Below the pieces are notes generated by a model. That model had not been told where the DNA came from, did not search any database, and worked only from the letters and a program-made list of their open reading frames with translations. Below are positions 34,133-43,200 of a stretch of 64,000 nucleotides of DNA, one piece after another; position 1 is the stretch's first letter, and each line of letters opens with the position of its first letter. This DNA comes from JADLFV01 sp964471555 (GTDB taxonomy: Bacteria > Planctomycetota > Phycisphaerae > Phycisphaerales > Phycisphaeraceae). The DNA lies in contig CAYYGM010000006.1 of assembly GCA_964471555.1 (NCBI GenBank), forward strand, positions 4,808 to 68,807, given 5' to 3'. The position numbers and the translations under genes are program-made.

Positions 34133-36082
34133 GTGCATCAACCGCTCACGCCGAAACAGATCGAGCAACTGCAACAACAAGGCTGCCGCGCTGCGGACTG
34201 GTCGAAGGTCCGTGTTGCATTCGACTTCGACCCCGCTCGCGTTCACAACGTGCGCTTTGAAGGCGATGTGACCCTCGGCGCGCTGACCGGCGATGTCACC
34301 AGCGCCTCCGGCCTGTCGCGCCCCTGTGTCATTGAAGATGCCTGCCTCATCGACTGCACCATCGGCAATAACGTCCGCATCGCCCGCATCGGCACGCACA
34401 TCGCCCACTACCACATCTCGCACGGAGCGTGCATCGAAGACGTCGGCCTCATGCAGACCAACCCCGGGGCAACCTTCGGCAACGGCGTCGAGATCGAGGT
34501 GCTCAACGAGGGCGGCGGCCGCGAGGTGATCCTGTTCAACGAGTTATCAAGTCAGTTCGCTTACCTGCTCTGCCTGCATCGCTTCCGCCCCGCCTTCATC
34601 GACAAGCTGATCGCCATGGCCCGCGCTGCCGCCGATCGCGCCAAATCCGACACCGGCCGCATCGGTCATGGGGCCAGGCTCGCCAACGTCGGCAAACTCA
34701 TTGACTGCAACATCGGCGACGCAGCGACGATCTGGGGCGCAACCTCACTGGTCAACGCCACCATCCTCAGCGCCCCCGATGCGCCCACGTTGATCGGTGA
34801 TGCCGTGCAGGGCCACAACTGCATCGTGGCTGAAGACACGCAGGTGACCGAAGGCGCGATCCTCAGCAAGACCTACGTGGGCCAGGGCTGCCGCGTGGGC
34901 AAGCAGTTTTCCGCGGAAAACACGCTGTTTTTCGCCAACTGCGAAGCGTTCCACGGCGAAGCCTGCAGCGTGTTCGCCGGGCCCTACACCGTCACCCATC
35001 ACAAGTCCACGCTCCTGATCGCCGCCCTGTTCAGCTTCTACAACGCCGGCAGCGGGACCAATCAATCCAACCACATGTACAAGCTCGGCCCGGTCCACGA
35101 AGGCAAGCTCGAGCGCGGCTGCAAGACCGGCTCGTTCAGTTACATGATGTGGCCCTGCCGCGTCGGACCGTTCTCCGTGGTCCTGGGCAAGCACACCCGC
35201 AACTTCGACCTGTCACTGTTCCCCTTCAGTCACATCGAAGCCGACCACGCCGGCCGCTGCTCGTTCGTGCCCGGGCTCAACCTCTCCACCGTCGGCACCG
35301 TGCGCGACGGCGCCAAGTGGCCCGCCCGCGATCGCCGCAAAGGCAACGTCAAACGCGATCGCATCGACTTCGACGTGTTCAGCCCCCTGACCGTCGGCCG
35401 CATGATCCAAGCTTCCGAGCACCTTAAACAGTTGCAGAAGACCACCGACCGCTCGATCGATGAGGTGACGATCAACGGCGCAACCGTCAAGCGCGTATTG
35501 CTGCGCACCGGCGCCAAATTCTACGACCCCGGCATTCAGTGTTACCTGCTGGAAAAAATCGCCGCCCGTCTGGAAGCCGGTCAATCCCTCGCGCCCACAT
35601 CGGATGCCGCGTTCAGTGAAGACTGGCTCGATATCTGCGGCCAGATGATGCCTCGCCAACGTATGCAGGATCTCTACGCCACCGTGGAGTCGGGCAAAAT
35701 TACCGACCTGGCAGCTTTTGAAGCCGCGCTCGATGACATCCATCGTCACTACGCCGAGGACGAATGGGCCTGGATTCGCTGGGCGTATCAGCGCGTGTCC
35801 GGCACCGAATTGGAATCCGCCGATCCGGCCGCCCTGGCTGATCAACTGCTGGCCGCCAAGACCAAGTTCCTCAACCTCATCCTGATCGATGCCGGCAAGG
35901 AGTTCGACGAACAGACGCAGACCGGTTTTGGTCACGATGGCGAATCTGCCGACCGTGCTGCCGACTTCGCCGCTGTGCGCGGCGACTATGATCACAACAA
36001 GTTCGTCCAGCAGATGAAGCAAAGCATCGAGCAGTTGGGTCAGCGCATCGAGGCCCTGAAGAAAAAGCTATCCGCATCATGA
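34133..36082 (+). CDS. DUF4954 protein with left-handed beta-helix
   Basis: A 649-residue cytoplasmic protein. The first 400 residues contain hexapeptide-like repeats (for example CVIEDACLIDCTIGNNVRIARIG and NCIVAEDTQVTEGAILSKTYVG regions). They resemble the left-handed beta-helix of sugar-phosphate acyl- and nucleotidyltransferases. The word GSGTNQSNHMYKLGPVHEG is typical of DUF4954. The C-terminal 200 residues are helical and may have a coiled coil (last 25 residues). No function is established. The start is GTG with AAGGAG 8 nt upstream. It follows the amino-sugar cluster and precedes an acyl carrier protein, so a sugar-acylation role is conceivable but unproven. Confidence 0.82.
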   Translation: MHQPLTPKQIEQLQQQGCRAADWSKVRVAFDFDPARVHNVRFEGDVTLGALTGDVTSASGLSRPCVIEDACLIDCTIGNNVRIARIGTHIAHYHISHGACIEDVGLMQTNPGATFGNGVEIEVLNEGGGREVILFNELSSQFAYLLCLHRFRPAFIDKLIAMARAAADRAKSDTGRIGHGARLANVGKLIDCNIGDAATIWGATSLVNATILSAPDAPTLIGDAVQGHNCIVAEDTQVTEGAILSKTYVGQGCRVGKQFSAENTLFFANCEAFHGEACSVFAGPYTVTHHKSTLLIAALFSFYNAGSGTNQSNHMYKLGPVHEGKLERGCKTGSFSYMMWPCRVGPFSVVLGKHTRNFDLSLFPFSHIEADHAGRCSFVPGLNLSTVGTVRDGAKWPARDRRKGNVKRDRIDFDVFSPLTVGRMIQASEHLKQLQKTTDRSIDEVTINGATVKRVLLRTGAKFYDPGIQCYLLEKIAARLEAGQSLAPTSDAAFSEDWLDICGQMMPRQRMQDLYATVESGKITDLAAFEAALDDIHRHYAEDEWAWIRWAYQRVSGTELESADPAALADQLLAAKTKFLNLILIDAGKEFDEQTQTGFGHDGESADRAADFAAVRGDYDHNKFVQQMKQSIEQLGQRIEALKKKLSAS

Positions 36083-36099
36083 CGCATCACCCGCACCCG

Positions 36100-36150
36100 G
36101 CGTGGCCGCCGCCCCCGGAAGGACTAACCGTTTAGCCGCCGCGGCCACGC
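36100..36150. repeat. REP-like hairpin with GTTTAGCCGCC loop word
   Basis: Stem GCGTGGCCGC (36100-36109) with GCGGCCACGC (36141-36150); the 31-nt loop contains CCGTTTAGCCGCC, the same word as in the complement of 765-816. It lies between DUF4954 and the acyl carrier gene. Confidence 0.65.
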
Positions 36151-36184
36151 GGCGCAACACGCAATACCTGGAGGTCAAATACTC

Positions 36185-36418
36185 ATGTCAGACATCGCCG
36201 ACCGCGTAAAGAACGTCGTAGCCCGCACACTGAAAGTCGATCCCGCCCGCGTCACCGACGAGGCTCGTTTTGTGGAAGACCTGGGGGCCGAGTCGATCCA
36301 GAGCGTCGAGTTGGTCGCTGCCTTCGAGGAAGAGTTTGACATCGAGATGGACGAGCAGGCCGCCCTCGGCGTCAAGAACATCCGCACCGCTGTGGACTTC
36401 ATCGCCAGGCACCTGTAG
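36185..36418 (+). CDS. Acyl carrier protein
   Basis: A 77-residue four-helix carrier. The phosphopantetheine serine is in DLGAESIQSVEL (Ser about 38; the common motif is DSL). The protein is acidic as expected. GGAGG precedes the ATG by about 10 nt. No fatty acid synthase gene (fabD, fabG, fabF) is next to it in the window, so it may be a second, specialised carrier. Its only rightward neighbour upstream is the DUF4954 protein; the YceI gene is convergent 20 bp away. Confidence 0.9.
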   Translation: MSDIADRVKNVVARTLKVDPARVTDEARFVEDLGAESIQSVELVAAFEEEFDIEMDEQAALGVKNIRTAVDFIARHL

Positions 36419-36437
36419 CCCCCGGAAGTGATGGCGA

Positions 36438-37052
36438 TCACGGTGCTGGATTACTTCCGGCAGCCTGTGTCCCTTCCAGCCCGATCATCAGCGTCACCTC
36501 GTCGCCGATCATGTCGAGGCCGGTGTTCATGCCGAAGTCGCTGCGGCGAATGGTGAACGTGGCATCAAAGCCGGTGCGCATCATGCCCATGGGATCAACC
36601 AGTTGTCCGCCGCGGGTCATGGTGACATCGATGGATTTCGTGACCCCGTGCAGCGTCAGGTCGCCGGTGACGTGATACGTGTCGCCGTCGATGGTGACCT
36701 TGGTGCTCTTGAAGTGCATGTCGGGGAACTGTGCCGCATCGAAAAAGTCAGGCGACTTGAGGTGTGCGTCGCGCTGCTCGTTGCGCGTGTGGATGCCGGC
36801 CATGGGGACGGTCAGATCAAAACTCGCCTCGGGCCCGGTGGCAAACGAGCCGGATATCTGCTCGAAGTTGCCGTAGAAATCGCACAGGCCCATGTGTTTG
36901 AGCTTGAACACCACGCTGGAGTGAACCGCATCCACCGCCCAGGTCTGCCCCGGCGCTTGTTCCGTCATCTGCCCCCGGGCCATCAGGGTCAGCCCCGCCA
37001 CAATCGCCACGATCGTCAATCCGACATACCCTCGAAGCGCACGATGATTCAT
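36438..37052 (-). CDS. YceI family periplasmic lipid-binding protein
   Basis: A 204-residue protein with a signal peptide (about residues 1-28, LTIVAIVAGLTLMARG). It is followed by the YceI barrel: WAVDAVHSSVVFKLKHMG, FDLTVPMAGIHTRNEQRDAHLKSPDFFDAAQFPDMHF and YHVTGDLTLHGVTKSIDV. YceI proteins bind isoprenoid-type lipids in the periplasm and are often linked to stress. AAAGGAG lies 7 nt before the ATG at 37052; an earlier ATG gives a longer leader without a site. It lies 57 bp downstream of queD on the same strand. Confidence 0.92.
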   Translation of the reverse strand: MNHRALRGYVGLTIVAIVAGLTLMARGQMTEQAPGQTWAVDAVHSSVVFKLKHMGLCDFYGNFEQISGSFATGPEASFDLTVPMAGIHTRNEQRDAHLKSPDFFDAAQFPDMHFKSTKVTIDGDTYHVTGDLTLHGVTKSIDVTMTRGGQLVDPMGMMRTGFDATFTIRRSDFGMNTGLDMIGDEVTLMIGLEGTQAAGSNPAP

Positions 37053-37109
37053 GGTTGGACTCCTTTCCAACAATGACCGCCACGCGGCCGCGTTTATTCC
37101 ACCCGATTT

Positions 37110-37472
37110 TTATTCCCCGGCATACTCGGCCACATTCTCAGCCGACTCACGCACCCGTACCATCGCCAGTTGCGGCAACTGCGGCTTGAGATGATCGTAA
37201 ATCCACTTGGCCAGGTTCTCGGCCGTGGGCACGTTCAGCCCCTCGATTTCGTTGAGAAGCCGGTGATCGAGCTGCTCCACGATCGGCTGTGATAGCCGCT
37301 TGATCTGGCCGAAGTCAACGACGTAGCCCTTGGCCGGATCGACCTCGCCCTCGACCACCAGGTCCGCCTCGAAGCTGTGCCCGTGCAGCCGCCGACACTT
37401 GTGGCCCTCGGGGAACGTGGGCAGAAAGTGGGCGGAATCGAAGCGGATCGTCTTGGAAATTCGGCTGCGCAT
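37110..37472 (-). CDS. queD: 6-carboxytetrahydropterin synthase QueD
   Basis: A 120-residue enzyme of the PTPS fold making 6-carboxy-tetrahydropterin for queuosine. Zinc ligands are visible in FDSAHFLP and CRRLHGHSFE, and the later block DHRLLNEIEGLNVPTAENLAKWI is typical. TACACT (37479-37484 in plus coordinates) ends 6 nt before the ATG at 37472. Earlier in-frame codons run through a repeat array. The window also holds queE and folK upstream in the same direction, but each spacer is a long repeat. A 6-pyruvoyl-tetrahydropterin synthase is the alternative name for the family. Confidence 0.93.
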   Translation of the reverse strand: MRSRISKTIRFDSAHFLPTFPEGHKCRRLHGHSFEADLVVEGEVDPAKGYVVDFGQIKRLSQPIVEQLDHRLLNEIEGLNVPTAENLAKWIYDHLKPQLPQLAMVRVRESAENVAEYAGE

Positions 37473-37510
37473 GATCACAGTGTAGGGCTTCGGGCGGCAA
37501 CGGTAAACGG

Positions 37511-37684
37511 GTTGAACCGCCAAGACGCCAAGAGTGCCAAGAAATGATTGAGCCGCAAAAAGGCGCAAAAATCGCAGAAGGAAATTGAATATCACCTCTG
37601 CATTTGCGCATTTTGCGCCTCTTTGCGGTTATTGTATTCTCTGTTTTGGCTTGCTTGGCGCTCTTGGCGTCTTGGCGGTTCAAC
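37511..37684. repeat. Nested inverted tandem-word repeat (CGCCAAG outside, GGCGCAAAAA inside)
   Basis: Outer arms at 37511-37541 and 37654-37684 carry CGCCAAGA-type words; inner arms at 37550-37577 and 37599-37631 carry GGCGCAAAAA words. Lies between queE (3') and queD (5'). Confidence 0.85.
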
Positions 37685-37685
37685 T

Positions 37686-38378
37686 TCAAACTCCCCGCAT
37701 CTGCGGATCCCAGATCAGTTTGTGCAACTGCACCTGCACCCGCACCGGCAGGCCGTCGGTCAGCACCCATTGCGACAAATCGCGCAGCGACAGCCCCGTA
37801 CTGCCCGGCAGTTCCTTGCCCTGCGGCACATCATGCACCGCGCTGACCAGCACGGCCGCCACACGCTGGGCCAGGTTGTGCTCGGCAAGCACGTTTTTCA
37901 TCCAGTCATAGTCGTCGCGATCGCACAGCACGAACTTCACTTCGTCGTGCTGCGCCAAATGCTCGATGTTCGACCACAGGTTGCGCTCGACTTGCCCGCT
38001 GCCGGGGGTCTTCAGATCCATGATGCGCACCACGCGCCGATCGCAGGGCGAAATGTCGCACGCCCCGCTGGTTTCCAGCAGCACGGTGTAACCGGCATCA
38101 CACAAGCGGACCATCAGTGGATGCACGGCCGGTTGCAGCAGCGGTTCGCCGCCCGTGACCTCCACCAGCCGACAACCGCGGCCGATCTTCTGAACTTCCG
38201 CCAGCACCTGCTCGATGCTCCACGCGCGCCCCTCATAAAACGCATACTCCGTATCGCAATACCCGCAGCGCAGATGGCAGCCGGTCAGACGCACGAACAC
38301 GCACGGCTCACCCGCCCGGGTGCTCTCACCCTGGATGGAAAAGAAAATCTCGTTGATCTTCAACGTCTGGGCCATCAT
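37686..38378 (-). CDS. queE: 7-carboxy-7-deazaguanine synthase QueE
   Basis: A 230-residue radical SAM enzyme that ring-contracts carboxy-tetrahydropterin to CDG in the queuosine pathway. The QueE signature is IFFSIQGESTRAG and the cluster motif is CHLRCGYC, with DTEYAF after it. EVTGGEPLLQP is the radical SAM GGE-type word. The start has two adjacent ATGs (38376-38378 and 38373-38375); the second is equally possible. Earlier in-frame starts run through a repeat. It shares its direction with folK and queD; each spacer has a repeat, so whether these form one operon is open. Confidence 0.93.
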   Translation of the reverse strand: MMAQTLKINEIFFSIQGESTRAGEPCVFVRLTGCHLRCGYCDTEYAFYEGRAWSIEQVLAEVQKIGRGCRLVEVTGGEPLLQPAVHPLMVRLCDAGYTVLLETSGACDISPCDRRVVRIMDLKTPGSGQVERNLWSNIEHLAQHDEVKFVLCDRDDYDWMKNVLAEHNLAQRVAAVLVSAVHDVPQGKELPGSTGLSLRDLSQWVLTDGLPVRVQVQLHKLIWDPQMRGV

Positions 38379-38395
38379 CAAAACTCGGTGTTCTG

Positions 38396-38682
38396 CCACG
38401 AAGGCACGAAGGACACGAAGATAACAACATCGAAACAAGGCAACCGCGGATAAACGCAGATAAACGCGGATCAGGATTTGCCACGGATGAACACGGATGC
38501 CCACGGATGTGTTGAAAAAACGCTGTGTTGCATCCGTGCCTATCCGTGTTCATCCGTGGCTGAACTCTTTTCTAATCTGCGTTCATCTGCGTCCCATCCG
38601 CGTCCATCTGCGTTCTAAATCTTGACACAATCTGCGTCATCTGCGGCTCCTGTCCTGCTTCGTGTCCTTCGTGCCTTCGCGG
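38396..38682. repeat. Triple-nested inverted tandem-word repeat (three families)
   Basis: Outer arms at 38396-38420 and 38658-38682 (CACGAAGG words). Middle arms at 38441-38473 and 38575-38614 with extra words to 38645 (CGCGGATAAACGCAG words). Inner arms at 38479-38509 and 38531-38562 (CACGGATGAA words). No gene is seen; it fills the 309-bp spacer between folK and queE. Confidence 0.88.
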
Positions 38683-38687
38683 CGTAT

Positions 38688-39188
38688 TCATTTCTTCAAC
38701 TCATCAAACAGTTCGTGCACTGTCCTGCCCAGCACCGGGTGCGTCATCTCACCGGCCACATCGCACAACGGTCGCAACACGAACTCGCGCTGGTGCATGC
38801 GCGGGTGCGGCACGGTCAGCCCCGGCTCGTCGATCACCTGTTGATCGTACAGCAGCAGATCCAGGTCCAATGTGCGCGGCTCGTTGTGCCGGCGACTCTG
38901 CCGCTGCGGCCGGCCTGCCGCGCGCTCGATGGCCTGTAACTGATCGATCAACTCCAGCGGAGACAGGGCGGTCTCGAAGCGCACCGCCGTATTGAGATAC
39001 TTGCCCTGCCCGGGGGGCCCACCCACGGGGTCCGTCTCGTAAACACCGCCCTCGGTAAATTTACAACCACTTTTACTATCAGGCTTTACGTCGCCATCCC
39101 CCAATCGCTGTAAGGCCTCGACCGCCTGCCGCACGTACCGGGCCCGGTCACCGAGGTTGGAGCCGATACCGATGCAGACGGTTGCCAT
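38688..39188 (-). CDS. folK: 2-amino-4-hydroxy-6-hydroxymethyldihydropteridine pyrophosphokinase FolK
   Basis: A 166-residue kinase in folate synthesis. The signatures are IGIGSNLGDRARYV near the start, YETDPVGGPPGQGKYLN, and EPRTLDLDLLLYDQQVIDEPGLTVPHPRM with the metal-binding DLD. A low-GC stretch at 39053-39092 encodes DVKPDSKSGCKFTEG, which is not in the family pattern and lengthens the loop by a few residues. The start chosen begins MATVCIGIG; earlier in-frame ATGs overlap cysH. FolK, QueE and QueD are all pterin-linked. Confidence 0.92.
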   Translation of the reverse strand: MATVCIGIGSNLGDRARYVRQAVEALQRLGDGDVKPDSKSGCKFTEGGVYETDPVGGPPGQGKYLNTAVRFETALSPLELIDQLQAIERAAGRPQRQSRRHNEPRTLDLDLLLYDQQVIDEPGLTVPHPRMHQREFVLRPLCDVAGEMTHPVLGRTVHELFDELKK

Positions 39189-39252
39189 GGCTTTATTCTC
39201 GCTAGAATGATTCGTTTCCGCCAGCATACCCTCAACCCCACCGATTGGACCC

Positions 39253-40002
39253 ATGAGCCCAACCGCCGCCATAGACCTCGACCTGTCCGCCGCCAACGCC
39301 CAACTGGAAGGCAAGTCCGCCGCCGACGTCGTGCGCTGGGCGGCTGACACCTTCGGCGACGGGCTGGTCATGAGCACCAGCTTCGGCGTGCAATCGGCCG
39401 TCATGCTGCACCTGGTCACCCGCATCGTCCCCGACATCCCGATCATCTTCATCGACACCGGCTTCCACTTCCTGGATACCTACCGCTTTGCCGACCAACT
39501 CACGCAGCAGTTGAAGCTGAACCTGAAGGTCTATCAGGCCCCGCACTCTTCCGCCTGGACCATCGCCCGGCATGGCAAGCTGTGGGAGAGCCAGAGCATC
39601 GATGATCTGAACAAGCTCGACCGCATTCACAAGGTTGAGCCGATGAATCGCGCCTTGCAGGAACTGGGCGCCACCGCCACCCTGGCCGGCCTGCGCCGCG
39701 GGCAGACCGAGCATCGCAAGAACCTGCCGCCCGTCGTGCTGCAGTCCGGCCGCTACAAGGTGCACCCGATTCTCACCTGGTCCAGCAAGGACGTACACGA
39801 CTATCTCCAGCAGCACGATCTTCCCTATCACCCGCTGCGCGATGCGGGCTACGCCTCCATCGGCGACTGGTACAACACGCTGCCCCTCCAGGCCGGTCAA
39901 CACGAACGTGAGGGCCGCTTCGGCGGACTCAAGCAGGAGTGCGGCCTGCACCTGCCGGAAACCCCGCAGGAAAACGCCTCCCGCGAGTCCAGCGGTCTGT
40001 AG
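39253..40002 (+). CDS. cysH: Phosphoadenylyl-sulfate reductase CysH
   Basis: A 249-residue reductase for PAPS (or APS) in sulfate assimilation. The nucleotide loop is STSFGVQSAVML, with DTGFHFLDTYRF, LRRGQTEHRKN and the C-terminal catalytic KQECGLH motif. The paired cysteines of the iron-sulfur APS-reductase type are absent, which points to the PAPS-specific form. It is divergent from folK with 64 bp between them; TAGAAT at about 39204-39209 may be its -10 with a leader of some 35 nt. No other cys genes are in the window. Confidence 0.92.
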   Translation: MSPTAAIDLDLSAANAQLEGKSAADVVRWAADTFGDGLVMSTSFGVQSAVMLHLVTRIVPDIPIIFIDTGFHFLDTYRFADQLTQQLKLNLKVYQAPHSSAWTIARHGKLWESQSIDDLNKLDRIHKVEPMNRALQELGATATLAGLRRGQTEHRKNLPPVVLQSGRYKVHPILTWSSKDVHDYLQQHDLPYHPLRDAGYASIGDWYNTLPLQAGQHEREGRFGGLKQECGLHLPETPQENASRESSGL

Positions 40003-40262
40003 CCCGGGGAAAGCAAGTGCGTTTGAATCACCGTTCTTGACCAGCCCGATCACAAGGGTGATACTGGCCAACCGTCGCTGACCGTTGGGCTTGCGCCATG
40101 TGCGTCGTGGCCGCTATGGCAACAACCGCAGCAGTCAGCCCCGTCTTCAAGTGCCTCGACATGAGGGAGGAATATTCACTGACCGCGGCTGTTCACAGCG
40201 ACCTGGCCTGAACATGCTCTGATGTCACCTTCGAGAAACCCATGCTGATGAGGGAGCAAACG

Positions 40263-43200
40263 ATGAAATGCACGTCCAGACTCGTCATGATCATGCTTGC
40301 GGGCCTTTTCGCCTGTTCATCGGTAGCGGATCTGGAGGAAAACTTTCGTAATACGCCTCCGGACTCGGCCCGGGCCCACACCTGGTGGCATTGGATGGAC
40401 GGCCATGTCACCGCCGAAGGCATCACCGCCGACCTGGAAGCCATGAAACAGGCCGGCCTGGGCGGGTTCCAGGCTTTTGCCGTCGGCCGCTATTTCCCCT
40501 CGGGGCCGGTGCAATACATGAGCGATCAGTGGCGACAATTGATGCGCCACGCCGTCGCGGAGGCTGATCGCCTGGGTTTAGAGATGTGCATGCACAACTG
40601 CGCCGGATGGTCGAGCAGCGGCGGGCCGTGGATCACGCCGGAGTATTCGATGAAGAAGGTGGTCTGGAGCGAAACTCGCCTGGAAGGTTCGGCCGAGTTC
40701 GACGGGCAACTGCAGCAACCGGAAACAGTGGCGGATTTTTACCGGGATATCGCTGTATTTGCCTTCCCCACGCCGCGCGGCGAGTTGGAGGGGGAGGGCT
40801 TTCGCCTCAGCGACTGGCGGACCAAAGCCGGCTATGAAACGGCTGGTGATAAGAAAAACGGTCTGCAGCCGGACGACCGCGCCGTGGATCCCGGCGACGT
40901 CATTGCGCTGCAGGATGTCATCGACCTGAGCGAGCGGATGGACGAATCGGGGCGACTGCGATGGCAACCGCCGGCCGGCCGGTGGACGGTGCTGCGTATG
41001 GGCTACACCAGCACGGGCAAACAGAACGCCCCAGCCCAGGATTCAGGTCGCGGTCTGGAGTGCGACAAGCTGGACAAGCAGGCGGCGGAGCTGCACTGGC
41101 AAAACAGCGTACAGAAAGTGATCGACGACGCTGGTCCGCTTGCGGGCAGGGTCTTCAACAACGTGCTGATCGACAGCTACGAGATGGGTTGTCAGAACTG
41201 GACCGCGAGCATGGGTGAAGATTTTCGTGAGCGCATGGGTTACGACCTGACGCCCTACCTGCCCGCCTTGACCGGCCGCGTGGTGGACAGCGTCGAGGTG
41301 AGCGAGCGGTTCCTGTGGGACTTTCGCAAAGTGATTGCGGACCTGTTCACCGAAAACTACTTTGGGTATTTCGCCGAGATGGCCCATCGTAACGGTTTGA
41401 TGCTTTCCATCGAACCCTACGGCAACGGCAACTTCAACGACTTCTGTGTAGCGGATCAGGCAGACATTCCCATGGGTGAATGGTGGGCCCAGGCCAGTGA
41501 AGGCTGGCATCACTGGTCGGGCAAGCTGTCGGCCTCCGCGATGCACGTCAACGGCCACAAATACGTGGGAGCCGAGGCCTTCACCGCCGGCGGGGCCATG
41601 GCCGGATTCGTCAATCACCCCTTCCTGCTCAAGTCACAAGGCGATTACTTTTTCTGCCAAGGCGTCAACCGCTTCATCTTCCATACCCATGTGCATCAGC
41701 CGTGGCTGAATGTGCTGCCGGGCATGACCATGGGGCCATGGGGCGGCCAGTACAACCGCAACAACACCTGGTTCCTCAAGGGCCGAGCCTGGCTGGACTA
41801 CGTGGCCCGTTGCCAGTACCTGTTGCAGGAAGGCCGCTTCGTAGCGGATTTGTGCTATTTAACAGGAGAACAATCGCCCCAACAGGCTGTGACACGGCAA
41901 GCACTCAACCCGGCCCCGCCGGTTGGATATGACTACGATTTCTGCTCGTACGAGAGCTTCAGGCGAATGACTGTTCAAGATGGCGAACTGGCCCTGCCCA
42001 GCGGGATGCGCTACCGCCTGCTGGTGCTGCCGGTTGGCCCGATGCGACCGGCCATGTTGAGCCAGGTGCGCGATCTGGTCAGGACTGGAGCCACGGTCTA
42101 TGGCTCGGCGCCGCTGTGCTCGCCGAGTCTTGAAAATTACCCGGCCTGCGATCAACAGGTGCAGGCCCTGGCCGACGAGCTTTGGGGCGCCGATCGCACG
42201 GCGGAGGGCGAACGCCAGGTGGGCAAAGGCAAGGTCGTCTGGGGCCGGCCGCTGGATGAAGTTCTGGCCGCGATCAACCTCCCACCCGACTTTGCATTCA
42301 CTGGTGGCGTCAGCGGTCTGCCCACCGAATATCCGGGCAACGGCATTGAATACATCCATCGCCGCATCGACGACGCGGAAGTGTATTTCATCTCCAACCA
42401 GAACCATTGCACCAACAGCATTCAGGCAATCTTCCGCGTTACGGGCCGACGTCCTCAGCTTTGGCATCCGGACACCGGCAAGATCGAGCAGATGCGGATG
42501 TATTCGTTCACCGGGGACGGGCTGACGATGGTGCCACTGACGCTGGACCCGGCAGGATCGGTCTTCGTGGTGTTCCGCGAGTCGGGCGACGATCCGGCGA
42601 GGATCGAGTCCGTGAGCCTGGAAGAGGCAGCCTCCGCTCCGCCACCGCCGACCCTGCAAATCCGCAGCGCTGTTTACGGCAACTTGGCTGCCGACTCGCA
42701 GCAGCAGGTCGATGTCACAAAGCAGATTCAGGCCATGGTCAACGATGGCAACCGATTGCAGGTCAAAGCCGACAACAATTTGGCGGGTGACCCTGCATCG
42801 GGCGTGGTAAAAAGCCTGAAGGTGGAATACACCTACGACGGCGTGGATAACGTAATCTCAGTCCGCGAGGGCCAGGTACTGATCCTGCCGCTGACCATGG
42901 TCATCGATGAGCCCGGTTACCAGATCACCAACCAGAACGGTCAGCCCGTGCTGATCGCCCAGCGCAACGGGCGCTACCAGGTGCGGAAGGCCGATGGCCT
43001 GACCGTCAGCCTGACGGTGAATGATCTGGCCGCGCCGACGACACTTGAGGGACCGTGGACGCTGCATTTGCCCAAGGGCTGGGTCGCGCCGGTGGTCGAG
43101 CAGATCACGCTGGATAAGCTCATCGACTGGTCGCAGCATGAAAACGACGACGTCAAGCACTTCTCCGGCACAGCCACCTATGTTAAGAAGTTTGATCTGC

